Source: Sulfurimonas sp. (GTDB lineage: Bacteria > Campylobacterota > Campylobacteria > Campylobacterales > Sulfurimonadaceae). Taken from it: a DNA stretch of 14,040 nt. Location of the stretch: assembly GCA_027083475.1 (NCBI GenBank), contig JALWON010000337.1:1-14040 (forward strand), in the 5' to 3' direction. Positions 1 through 6,436 of the stretch are shown here, piece after piece. Numbering within the stretch: position 1 is the first letter of the stretch; every line of letters starts with the position of its first letter. The notes beneath the pieces were generated by a model. That model made no database searches. It worked only from the letters and a program-made list of their open reading frames with translations, and was not told the origin of the DNA. The translations under genes and the position numbers were made by a program.

Positions 1-1
1 C

Positions 2-1069
2 CTTGAGATACAACACCAACAACTCAAGAGTGAATATAGCAATCTTCAAGAGGAGAACAACAGTCTCAAAGAAAAAATCGCACAGCTTGAGAGCGAACTC
101 CATGAGATACAAAACAATGATACTCCAGATAAGCTCGAAGCACTTATGGCAATGCAAAATGTGCATCTCAAAGCAAATATTATGGATATTCAAGGAAACC
201 TTGCAGAATCTGTAAACAGTTCAAAAGCAGGTTTAGTAAAAACAACTGAACTTGCAACAAGTATACAAAATTCATCCAAACGCACACAGAGTGTTGTTGA
301 TGTTTTAGATCAGCTCAACCAACTCTCTGATGATTCACGAGAAACCATCGATGGACTCTCAGCACGGACAGATGATATAACAAGTATCCTCACCCTCATT
401 AAAGATATTTCTGATCAAACAAACCTGCTTGCCCTCAATGCTGCCATAGAAGCTGCTCGTGCTGGTGAGCATGGTCGTGGTTTTGCCGTGGTTGCAGATG
501 AAGTGCGTAAACTTGCAGATAGAACAGATAAAGCCGTAGGAGAGATTAACATCTCTCTCCAAACAATGAAACAAGATGTTATGACCGTTTCTGAACAATC
601 TCAAAATATCCAAGACCAAATCTCCGAATCAAATGACTCCATCAATAGACTCAATCGATACCTTGCGGCAGATTCAGAAGCACTCATTGAGACCTTTGGA
701 TCTATCACTTTTTCCAATCACCGTGTCTTTATGTCTTTAGCTAAACTCGATCATATTTTATGGAAAGTAAACACTTACTACTCTGCATTAACCAAAGAAG
801 AGCAGTTCAAATTTGTCGATCATCATAACTGCCGTTTAGGGAAATGGTACTATGAGGGAGATGGGAAAGAGAATTTCTCAGATTCAAATCACTATAAAGG
901 CCTTGAGCTTCCACACTCTATTGTGCATAATGGTACCCATAAAGTCTTTGAACTCATGGTTCAAGAAAATGTCGATATGCAAGCACTCCTTGGCGCCTTT
1001 GAAGAGATGGAATCAGGCAGCGATAATGTCTTTGCAACACTCGATGCAATTTTACATGACAAGCAGTAA
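2..1069 (+). CDS. Methyl-accepting chemotaxis protein, C-terminal part, with CZB domain (5' partial)
   Basis: The reading frame is open from base 2, so the gene begins before the window and 355 residues are visible. Residues 1 to about 48 are charged and heptad-like (coiled coil). Next comes the conserved MCP signalling hairpin with DQTNLLALNAAIEAARAGE and GRGFAVVADEVRKLA, which contacts CheA and CheW. The last ~110 residues are a chemoreceptor zinc-binding (CZB) domain: His251 in LDHILWK, His275 and Cys277 in HHNCRLGKWY, and His305/His309 in LPHSIVHNG, the 3His/1Cys zinc set. CZB receptors are known to sense zinc or oxidants such as HOCl through the Cys. No membrane segment is visible, but the N-terminus is missing, so membrane versus cytoplasmic location is undecided. 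The last bases overlap a possible ATG (1056) for the next gene. Confidence 0.95.
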   Translation, partial: LEIQHQQLKSEYSNLQEENNSLKEKIAQLESELHEIQNNDTPDKLEALMAMQNVHLKANIMDIQGNLAESVNSSKAGLVKTTELATSIQNSSKRTQSVVDVLDQLNQLSDDSRETIDGLSARTDDITSILTLIKDISDQTNLLALNAAIEAARAGEHGRGFAVVADEVRKLADRTDKAVGEINISLQTMKQDVMTVSEQSQNIQDQISESNDSINRLNRYLAADSEALIETFGSITFSNHRVFMSLAKLDHILWKVNTYYSALTKEEQFKFVDHHNCRLGKWYYEGDGKENFSDSNHYKGLELPHSIVHNGTHKVFELMVQENVDMQALLGAFEEMESGSDNVFATLDAILHDKQ

Positions 1070-1071
1070 GC

Positions 1072-2037
1072 ATTCAAAAATTTAAACCTGCGTTTGGTCT
1101 GAAGAACAAACACCTTCAGACTATTTTTGCAACTTTTTTTAGGAGATTAGCTCCGCTTGATTTCACCATAGAAACCTTTTCTCTCTCTGATGGCGATTTT
1201 TTAGAAATCTATTGGTCAAAAATCACACAACATCAACCAGATACTCCCATTGTTGTTCTTTTTCATGGACTTGCAGGCTCTTACAAATCTCCTTATATTC
1301 AAGGTGCTATGCATGCTTTCAATCATGAGGGCTACTCTGTTGTGCTCATGCATTTTCGAGGCTGTGCCACACAAGACAATCGACTGCCTCGTTCCTATCA
1401 TAGTGGAGAGAGTGGTGATGCAAGAGAGTTTATCGCACACCTGCATACAAAGTACCCAAAAGCACAACTTTTTGCTATTGGCTACTCTTTAGGCGCAAAT
1501 ATGCTCTTAAAGCTCTTAGGAGAAACAAAAGAAAAGAGTTTTTTACAAAAAGCGGTTGGTGTCTCTGCACCTCTACAACTCGATATATCTGCCAATGCTA
1601 TCAACGAGGGTCTTGCAAAATATTATCAAGCTTACTTAGTCCGAGCGCTCAATAAAAGTCTTGAAAGAAAGTACAATACCCATAATATGGAATCTCTTCT
1701 ACACATCAAACGCAGTGCAGTTCACAAATTGAAAACTTTTTGGGAGTTTGATGCCGCTTATACCGCTCCTATTCATGGTTTTGCATCAGTAGAAGATTAC
1801 TATAAAAAATCGAGTGCAAAACAATTTTTAAAAAATATACAAATTCCCACACTTATTATCCATGCACTTGATGACCCTTTTATGAGCCCCGAAGTCATTC
1901 CTACACAAACAGAAATTTCAAAAAGTATTCAACTTGAAGTGAGTCAATATGGTGGTCATGTCGGATTTATTGGTGGGAGTATTTTCAAGCCAGAGTATTG
2001 GCTTGAAAAAAGAATTATTGCATTTTTTAAAGAGTAA
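1072..2037 (+). CDS. YheT-family alpha/beta hydrolase, no canonical start codon
   Basis: This is a predicted serine hydrolase of the YheT / EMB8 (COG0429) family; its natural substrate is unknown. The N-terminal family signature FKPAFGLKNKHLQTIF is intact (bases 1081-1128), followed by the oxyanion region HGLAGS, the nucleophile elbow GYSLGA (Ser codon 1486-1488), the acidic residue in HALDDP and the histidine in GGHVGF. Between the frame-opening stop at 1057 and the first in-frame ATG at 1309 there is no ATG, GTG or TTG. The ATG at 1309 would remove the signature and oxyanion loop, so it is not the real start. I place the start at ATT (1072), giving 321 aa, the usual family length. Alternatively, ATG at 1056 enters this frame if one A of the A5 run 1076-1080 is an extra base. 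Either way the protein body looks intact. Confidence 0.8.
   Translation: MQKFKPAFGLKNKHLQTIFATFFRRLAPLDFTIETFSLSDGDFLEIYWSKITQHQPDTPIVVLFHGLAGSYKSPYIQGAMHAFNHEGYSVVLMHFRGCATQDNRLPRSYHSGESGDAREFIAHLHTKYPKAQLFAIGYSLGANMLLKLLGETKEKSFLQKAVGVSAPLQLDISANAINEGLAKYYQAYLVRALNKSLERKYNTHNMESLLHIKRSAVHKLKTFWEFDAAYTAPIHGFASVEDYYKKSSAKQFLKNIQIPTLIIHALDDPFMSPEVIPTQTEISKSIQLEVSQYGGHVGFIGGSIFKPEYWLEKRIIAFFKE
1097..1128 (+). terminator. Candidate rho-independent terminator after the MCP gene
   Basis: GTCTGAAG (1097-1104) pairs perfectly with CTTCAGAC (1114-1121) across a 9-nt loop and is followed by TATTTTT. It lies 28 nt after the MCP stop. It also lies inside the YheT-like reading frame, where the same bases encode the conserved GLKNKHLQT motif. 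It may therefore be a true terminator or attenuator, or a by-product of the codons. Confidence 0.5.
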
Positions 2038-3840
2038 TTATTTACGAGAGTTACGTTTTCTCTCACCCTCAGTTAAGAATTTTTTACGAATACGTACTGC
2101 TTTTGGTGTGACTTCAAGCAACTCATCATCTTCTATCCACTCTAGAGCACGCTCGAGTGACATATCGCGTGGTGGGACAAGTTTAATCGCCTCATCTGCT
2201 CCAGAAGAACGGACATTTGATTGTGCTTTTCCTTTAATAGGATTCACAACAAGGTCATTGGAACGTGAATGTTCCCCTACAATCATTCCCTCGTATACTT
2301 CTGTTTGCACACCAATAAAAAGAACACCACGATCTTGAATACCAAAAAGAGAAAATGCAAGTGTTGAACCAGCAGTCATAGAGACAAGTGCACCATAAGA
2401 ACGTGACTCAACTTCCCCTGTAAATGGACGGAACTCTAAGAAAGAGTGGTTCATGACACCTTCCCCTTTTGTATCTGTCAAAAATTGTCCTCGAAAACCA
2501 ATCAAAGCACGTGCAGGAATCTCAAACTCAATACGTTGGAAACCTGAACCCATTGGAAGCATTGACTTCATCTCTGCTTTTCTTTTGCCTAAACGCTCAA
2601 TAACTGTTCCACTTAAATCTTCAGGAACATCAATCACTAAATGCTCAAATGGTTCACATTTGACACCATTAATCTCTTTTGTGATAACTTCAGGACGAGA
2701 GATACTAAACTCAAAATCTTCACGACGCATATTTTCAGCAAGGACGGTAATTTGAAGTTCTCCACGTCCTGATACTTTAAATTTACCCTCACCAATAACC
2801 TCAAGTTTCATCGCAACATTTGTACGCATCTCAAACTCTAAACGCTCACGCAGTTTGTTTGATGTAACATGTTTTCCCTCTTTTCCAGCAAGTGGAGAGT
2901 CATTGACTGCAAAAATAACTGTAAGAGTCGGCTCTTCAACATGCATAGGGTCAAGTGCTACAGGGTTAGTTGGATCGGCCACAGTATCGCCAACATCGAC
3001 AGTTTCCATTCCAGCAAATGCCACAATATCTCCAGCTTCAGCCTGATCAATCTCCATACGATTTAAACCATGAAAACCAATAAGCTTAGAAATTTTCCCT
3101 TTTACCATCTCGCCGTCTGCTTTTGCAAGCATTACATTGTCACCTTTATTTACCGTACCATTGAAAATACGGCTAATACCGATTTTCCCCACATAATTAT
3201 CATAATCAAGTGTAAATACTTGTGCTTGGAGAGGATTTTCTGCAGATCCTTCTGGCTCTGGAACATGCTCTAAGATTGTTTCAAAAATACATTGAAAATC
3301 ACCACCCTCTTCATCCATATCTAACTTTGCAATACCATCACGCGCTGCTGCATAAATTACAGGGAAATCTTGTTGTTCATCTGTTGCATCCATATCTGCA
3401 AAGAGGTCAAACATCTCATCAACAACACGATCTGGCTCAGCAGAAGGTTTGTCAATTTTGTTAATCACAACGATTGGTTTTTTACCAAGTGCAAGCATTT
3501 TCTTTACAACAAATTTTGTTTGTGGCATAACACCTTCGTATGCATCAACAAGGACTAAAACGCCATCTACCATTTTGAGTACACGTTCAACTTCACCACC
3601 AAAATCGGCGTGACCCGGAGTGTCAATAATGTTAATTTTGTGATCTTTGTAACGAATCGCTGTATTTTTAGAAAGAATCGTAATACCACGCTCTTTTTCT
3701 AAATCGTTGCTATCCATAGCACGTTCATCGTGTTGCTCATGTGAGCCAAATGTACCAGACTGCTCTAAGAGTCCATCAACCAATGTAGTTTTACCGTGGT
3801 CAACGTGAGCGATAACGGCAATATTTCTTATTTTTTGCAT
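2038..3840 (-). CDS. typA: Ribosome-associated translational GTPase BipA/TypA
   Basis: The full-length protein has 600 aa, typical of BipA. The G domain shows the P-loop AHVDHGKT (residues 11-18), switch region ERGITI (50-55), DTPGHADFGGEVERV (from 73) and the G4 motif NKID (127-130). EF-G-like domains II, III and V and the BipA-specific basic C-terminus (ending in a Lys/Arg-rich stretch) follow. BipA binds 70S ribosomes at the elongation-factor site; it assists 50S assembly and stress or low-temperature growth. The ATG is preceded by AAGGA seven bases upstream. The stop codon touches the stop of the converging YheT-like gene with no base between. It appears monocistronic, with a TATAAT box upstream. 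Confidence 0.98.
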   Translation of the reverse strand: MQKIRNIAVIAHVDHGKTTLVDGLLEQSGTFGSHEQHDERAMDSNDLEKERGITILSKNTAIRYKDHKINIIDTPGHADFGGEVERVLKMVDGVLVLVDAYEGVMPQTKFVVKKMLALGKKPIVVINKIDKPSAEPDRVVDEMFDLFADMDATDEQQDFPVIYAAARDGIAKLDMDEEGGDFQCIFETILEHVPEPEGSAENPLQAQVFTLDYDNYVGKIGISRIFNGTVNKGDNVMLAKADGEMVKGKISKLIGFHGLNRMEIDQAEAGDIVAFAGMETVDVGDTVADPTNPVALDPMHVEEPTLTVIFAVNDSPLAGKEGKHVTSNKLRERLEFEMRTNVAMKLEVIGEGKFKVSGRGELQITVLAENMRREDFEFSISRPEVITKEINGVKCEPFEHLVIDVPEDLSGTVIERLGKRKAEMKSMLPMGSGFQRIEFEIPARALIGFRGQFLTDTKGEGVMNHSFLEFRPFTGEVESRSYGALVSMTAGSTLAFSLFGIQDRGVLFIGVQTEVYEGMIVGEHSRSNDLVVNPIKGKAQSNVRSSGADEAIKLVPPRDMSLERALEWIEDDELLEVTPKAVRIRKKFLTEGERKRNSRK

Positions 3841-3875
3841 AAGGGTTTCCTTCTTTGTGGGAAAATTTTTTTGAA

Positions 3876-3881
3876 ATTATA
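3876..3881 (-). promoter_or_regulatory. -10 box of the bipA promoter
   Basis: On the minus strand the bases read TATAAT, 35 nt before the bipA ATG. No clear -35 is seen at 16-18 nt, as is common for housekeeping promoters in Campylobacterota. Confidence 0.5.
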
Positions 3882-3939
3882 CCCAAATAACTTTAGAGGT
3901 GTCCTTTATATTTTCACCTATGAAAAAGTTAATGCATGT

Positions 3940-4146
3940 CTATGCTGGATTTACTAAAAGTTCCATACCTTTTTTGACATCACCTTTAGCAGCCATAAGT
4001 GTAAATCTTGTTTTAGCATCAAACTGTGCAAGAGCAACTGTTGCAAATTCATCAAAAAGCCTATTGAGACTAATTCCTTGCTCTTTTGCGTATTGTTTTA
4101 ACCTATCGTGCTTTGAATCGGGTATTCTTAGTGTAATTGTACTCAT
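3940..4146 (-). CDS. Orphan ribbon-helix-helix antitoxin (HicB-type annotation family)
   Basis: This 68-aa protein opens with a beta strand STITLRIPDSKHDRLKQYA and continues SLNRLFDEFATVAL, the RHH (MetJ/Arc/CopG) DNA-binding fold. The tail FDAKTRFTLMAAKGDVKKGMELL matches small antitoxins usually named 'toxin-antitoxin system HicB family antitoxin'. Such proteins dimerise, bind their own operator and neutralise a partner toxin. No toxin-sized gene lies on either side (99 bases to bipA; cca on the other side), so it looks orphan. The last residues, LLVNPA, replace the LLDKL-like ending I expect from relatives, so the C-terminus may be altered. ATG has AAGGGA six bases upstream. A palindromic operator overlaps its probable promoter. 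Confidence 0.8.
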   Translation of the reverse strand: MSTITLRIPDSKHDRLKQYAKEQGISLNRLFDEFATVALAQFDAKTRFTLMAAKGDVKKGMELLVNPA

Positions 4147-4218
4147 GAGATTTCCCTTGAAATACGAATCTCAGAAGTTCTCTTGCAGACGATTCTTTTT
4201 TTATAAGTGCTGATATCC

Positions 4219-4265
4219 ATATGCTTGTATGATAGCATATTTGCAATCATATTTCAAATATGCTA
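4219..4265. promoter_or_regulatory. Operator-like palindrome array upstream of the RHH antitoxin
   Basis: TAGCATATTTG (4233-4243) and CAAATATGCTA (4255-4265) form a perfect 11-bp inverted repeat around an 11-nt centre. A third half-site, ATATGCT, lies at 4219-4225 and is inverted relative to AGCATAT at 4234-4240. The half-site therefore occurs three times in 46 bp. The array covers the -35 and -10 of the antitoxin promoter, the usual arrangement for autorepression by RHH antitoxins. It ends 39 bp before the cca -35. Confidence 0.6.
4229..4257 (-). promoter_or_regulatory. Promoter of the RHH antitoxin
   Basis: On the minus strand, TTGAAA (4257-4252) is followed after exactly 17 nt by TATCAT (4234-4229), preceded by TGC (extended -10). 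The transcript would begin near 4222 and have a leader of about 75 nt. Confidence 0.55.
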
Positions 4266-4303
4266 ATTTCAGGTAGTGTAAAATAATTTCTATAAATTCC
4301 AAA

Positions 4304-4332
4304 TTGACTATGATTATATTTTCTTGTATACT
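4304..4332 (+). promoter_or_regulatory. Near-consensus promoter of cca
   Basis: TTGACT (4304-4309), a 17-nt spacer and TATACT (4327-4332) match the sigma-70 consensus closely. The expected start of transcription is at about 4339, which is the A of the cca ATG. Confidence 0.75.
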
Positions 4333-4338
4333 TCACAA

Positions 4339-5586
4339 ATGTTTTCATATCCCAAAGAGCTAGATAGTGTCTTTAATACACTACTGTTACATCATATACA
4401 TCCTATTATTGTAGGGGGGTATGTAAGAGACTTTTTTTTGTCTCGAACCTCTAAAGACATTGATGTTGAAGTGTATGGCATAGACTCCTATGCAAAACTT
4501 GAAGCACTTTTAGGAGAGTTTGGCAGTGTGAATAGTGTTGGAAAAAGTTTTGGCATTTGTCAACTCCAACTTGCGGAGTATACGGTGGATTTTTCCTTTC
4601 CAAGAAGAGACTCTAAAGTTGCACAGGGGCATCGCGGTTTTTCTGTAGAAGTGGACACGACACTTGACTTTCAAAGTGCTGCGAAAAGAAGAGATTTTAC
4701 CATTAATGCGATTGGTTTTGATCTGGCATCGCAGCAATTTTTAGACCCCTATCAAGGAAAAAAAGATTTACAAAAGGGGGTTTTAAATGCTGTTTATACA
4801 CAAACATTCCAAGAAGACCCCCTGCGTGTCTTACGAGCAGTGCAAATGTCTGCTCGTTTTTCGCTGCAACTCTCCCCTGCTTTACTCAAACTCTGCATGC
4901 AAATGGTAGCAAAGGGAGTTTTACAAGAACTTCCAAAAGAGCGCATATTAGAAGAGATGAAAAAATTGTTTTTCCTCTCCCCAAAAATCTCGCAAGGTTT
5001 TTTCCTCTTGCAAAAATTAGGCACTTTTGATTTTTTTACACCACTCAATACTTTAGTACAAAAGCAAATCCAAACCATTGCAGACTCTTTAGACAGATAC
5101 ACACACAAAGAAGCTAACAAAACAAACTTATCGATTATGTTTGCACTTGTTTGTTACTATTTTACAAAAGAACAAACGCAAGTATTTTTAGCACACTTCA
5201 CAAATGACACCAAGCTAAGGAGAAAAGTTCTTATACTCATAGAGCATAAAACAGCCTTCCAAAATACACACATTACGGATTATGATTTATATACTTTAGC
5301 AAGAAAATTACCCTTAGAAGAGTACTTTCTCTTTCTTTTTGCACAAGCACAAAAGCCATCAAAGATTGTACACATCAACCAGCTCTATGAACGAGCGAAA
5401 AAACTGCAAATTTTACAAGGGAAAAAACCAAATTTATTGAGAGGAAAAGACTTACTCGCCTTAGGAATAAAACCTTCTAAAATATTTGCACATATTTTAG
5501 AAGCATCCTACCAAGCACAGCTAAAAGGAGAGTTTACAACAAAAGAAGCTGCACTCGAGTATGTACAAAAAAATTTACTACCGTAA
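4339..5586 (+). CDS. cca: CCA tRNA nucleotidyltransferase (class II)
   Basis: This enzyme adds or repairs the 3'-terminal CCA of tRNAs. From the ATG at 4339 it has 415 aa. The nucleotidyltransferase head shows VGGYVRD (25-31), the metal-binding pair Asp40/Asp42 in KDIDVE, and the RRDFT motif (117-121). The neck follows with EDPLRVLRAVQMSARF and ERILEEMKKLF. The C-terminal half is less conserved and no HD phosphohydrolase motif is evident. A longer start, TTG at 4324, lies against the promoter -10 box and cannot be on the transcript, so ATG 4339 is preferred. No Shine-Dalgarno precedes it, so the message is probably leaderless. The 3' end overlaps the converging unknown gene by 9 bp. Confidence 0.9.
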   Translation: MFSYPKELDSVFNTLLLHHIHPIIVGGYVRDFFLSRTSKDIDVEVYGIDSYAKLEALLGEFGSVNSVGKSFGICQLQLAEYTVDFSFPRRDSKVAQGHRGFSVEVDTTLDFQSAAKRRDFTINAIGFDLASQQFLDPYQGKKDLQKGVLNAVYTQTFQEDPLRVLRAVQMSARFSLQLSPALLKLCMQMVAKGVLQELPKERILEEMKKLFFLSPKISQGFFLLQKLGTFDFFTPLNTLVQKQIQTIADSLDRYTHKEANKTNLSIMFALVCYYFTKEQTQVFLAHFTNDTKLRRKVLILIEHKTAFQNTHITDYDLYTLARKLPLEEYFLFLFAQAQKPSKIVHINQLYERAKKLQILQGKKPNLLRGKDLLALGIKPSKIFAHILEASYQAQLKGEFTTKEAALEYVQKNLLP

Positions 5587-6045
5587 AATATCTTCTTTAT
5601 CCATATCATCAGCAAGTACTGCAAGTGCAGCAAGTGCTTGGGTATGCATCTCTTGAAATCTTGAAGTGTAAATCTCTTTGTTGTCTTTATCAAATTTTGC
5701 AATAATAGGAGCATATACTTTTGTAAAATACTCTACCATATCAAGCACTTTTAAGTTAATCTTTGTACTTTTTGCAACAAGCAAAACCAAATCGAATGCT
5801 TTCTTTTTCTTCACATCAGTATCGGATTCTTCAAGGTAGAGCTTATTTGTTGTTTTGTTTTCAAGGGTGAGTTTTTCCATAACAGCTAACAAACCATATG
5901 TACTCACAGGAAATGATGCAATTTTATTATTGACATAGATTCGCATTTCAGTTAAGTTCATATTTTGCACTTTGCTCAGTGCTTCACTGAACTCTTTTGA
6001 CTCTCCCTTTGTCTGCTCTTTTTTCCCTAGTATCTTCTTAAACAT
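5578..6045 (-). CDS. Conserved protein of unknown function, last gene of the gyrB operon
   Basis: I do not recognise this 155-aa protein. It is soluble and probably helical, with a basic N-terminus (FKKILGKKEQTK), many Lys, Glu and Leu residues, and an acidic end (DDMDKEDILR). There is no signal peptide, membrane segment or catalytic motif. AAGGA lies 5 nt before the ATG. The start comes 2 nt after the queF stop, so the two are almost certainly co-transcribed and perhaps translationally coupled. Its last 9 bp overlap the 3' end of cca on the other strand. Confidence 0.75.
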   Translation of the reverse strand: MFKKILGKKEQTKGESKEFSEALSKVQNMNLTEMRIYVNNKIASFPVSTYGLLAVMEKLTLENKTTNKLYLEESDTDVKKKKAFDLVLLVAKSTKINLKVLDMVEYFTKVYAPIIAKFDKDNKEIYTSRFQEMHTQALAALAVLADDMDKEDILR

Positions 6046-6047
6046 AT

Positions 6048-6434
6048 TTAATCCTTTGCTATTTTAGAACTATCTATCTCTATAACAGTATGAACATTCC
6101 CCCGAGGATTAAAATCTGCAACAACTTTCATATATTTTGGTTGCAATTTTCTCTCTAAAACTTCATATATCTCATTTGCAGAGTTCTCATGGGAAATATG
6201 TCTTTGTCGAAATGAATTGATATAAAGTTTGATTGCTTTTAACTCAACAACAAAGGCATCAGGGGTATACTCTAAATATATTGTAGCATAATCAGGGTAG
6301 CCACTCCTTGGACACAGGCAAGAGAACTCTGGAAGTGTCATCTTTATCACATAGTTGCGTTTATGCTCATTAGGCCATATCTCTAAATCTTTTTCAACAT
6401 CAAATGCATCCACAATTGCTTCACCGTATTTCAT
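6048..6434 (-). CDS. queF: NADPH-dependent 7-cyano-7-deazaguanine reductase QueF (preQ1 synthase)
   Basis: QueF reduces the nitrile of preQ0 to the aminomethyl group of preQ1, feeding queuosine modification of tRNA wobble bases. This is the short, unimodular (YkvM-type) form, 128 aa. The nucleophile Cys41 sits in FSCLCPRSGYPDYAT, with the catalytic acid Asp48 in the same segment. The QueF substrate and cofactor motif is ELKAIKLYINSFRQRHISHE (64-83). A GAGGA ribosome site lies six bases before the ATG, at the very end of the preceding gene; the gap is 2 nt. Confidence 0.96.
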   Translation of the reverse strand: MKYGEAIVDAFDVEKDLEIWPNEHKRNYVIKMTLPEFSCLCPRSGYPDYATIYLEYTPDAFVVELKAIKLYINSFRQRHISHENSANEIYEVLERKLQPKYMKVVADFNPRGNVHTVIEIDSSKIAKD

Positions 6435-6436
6435 TT

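Noticed and set aside
359..619. Open frame opposite the MCP signalling domain (and its counterpart at 12111-12389)
   Set aside because: Both are antisense images of the same conserved MCP segment, which explains why they resemble each other.
1309..2037. Short version of the YheT-like hydrolase starting at ATG 1309
   Set aside because: It would remove the FKPAFGLKNKHLQT signature and the HGLAGS oxyanion region, both encoded intact upstream in the same frame.
2855..3558. Several open frames of 60-80 codons on the strand opposite bipA
   Set aside because: They are low-complexity shadows of a strongly conserved gene with no ribosome sites or recognisable domains.
3892..3921. AGGTG/CACCT hairpin between bipA and the RHH antitoxin as a terminator
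   Set aside because: The stem is only 5 bp with a 13-nt AT-rich loop and no clear T-run.
4324..4338. TTG start for cca at 4324
   Set aside because: It lies directly against the TATACT -10 box and upstream of the expected transcription start; the ATG at 4339 is preferred.
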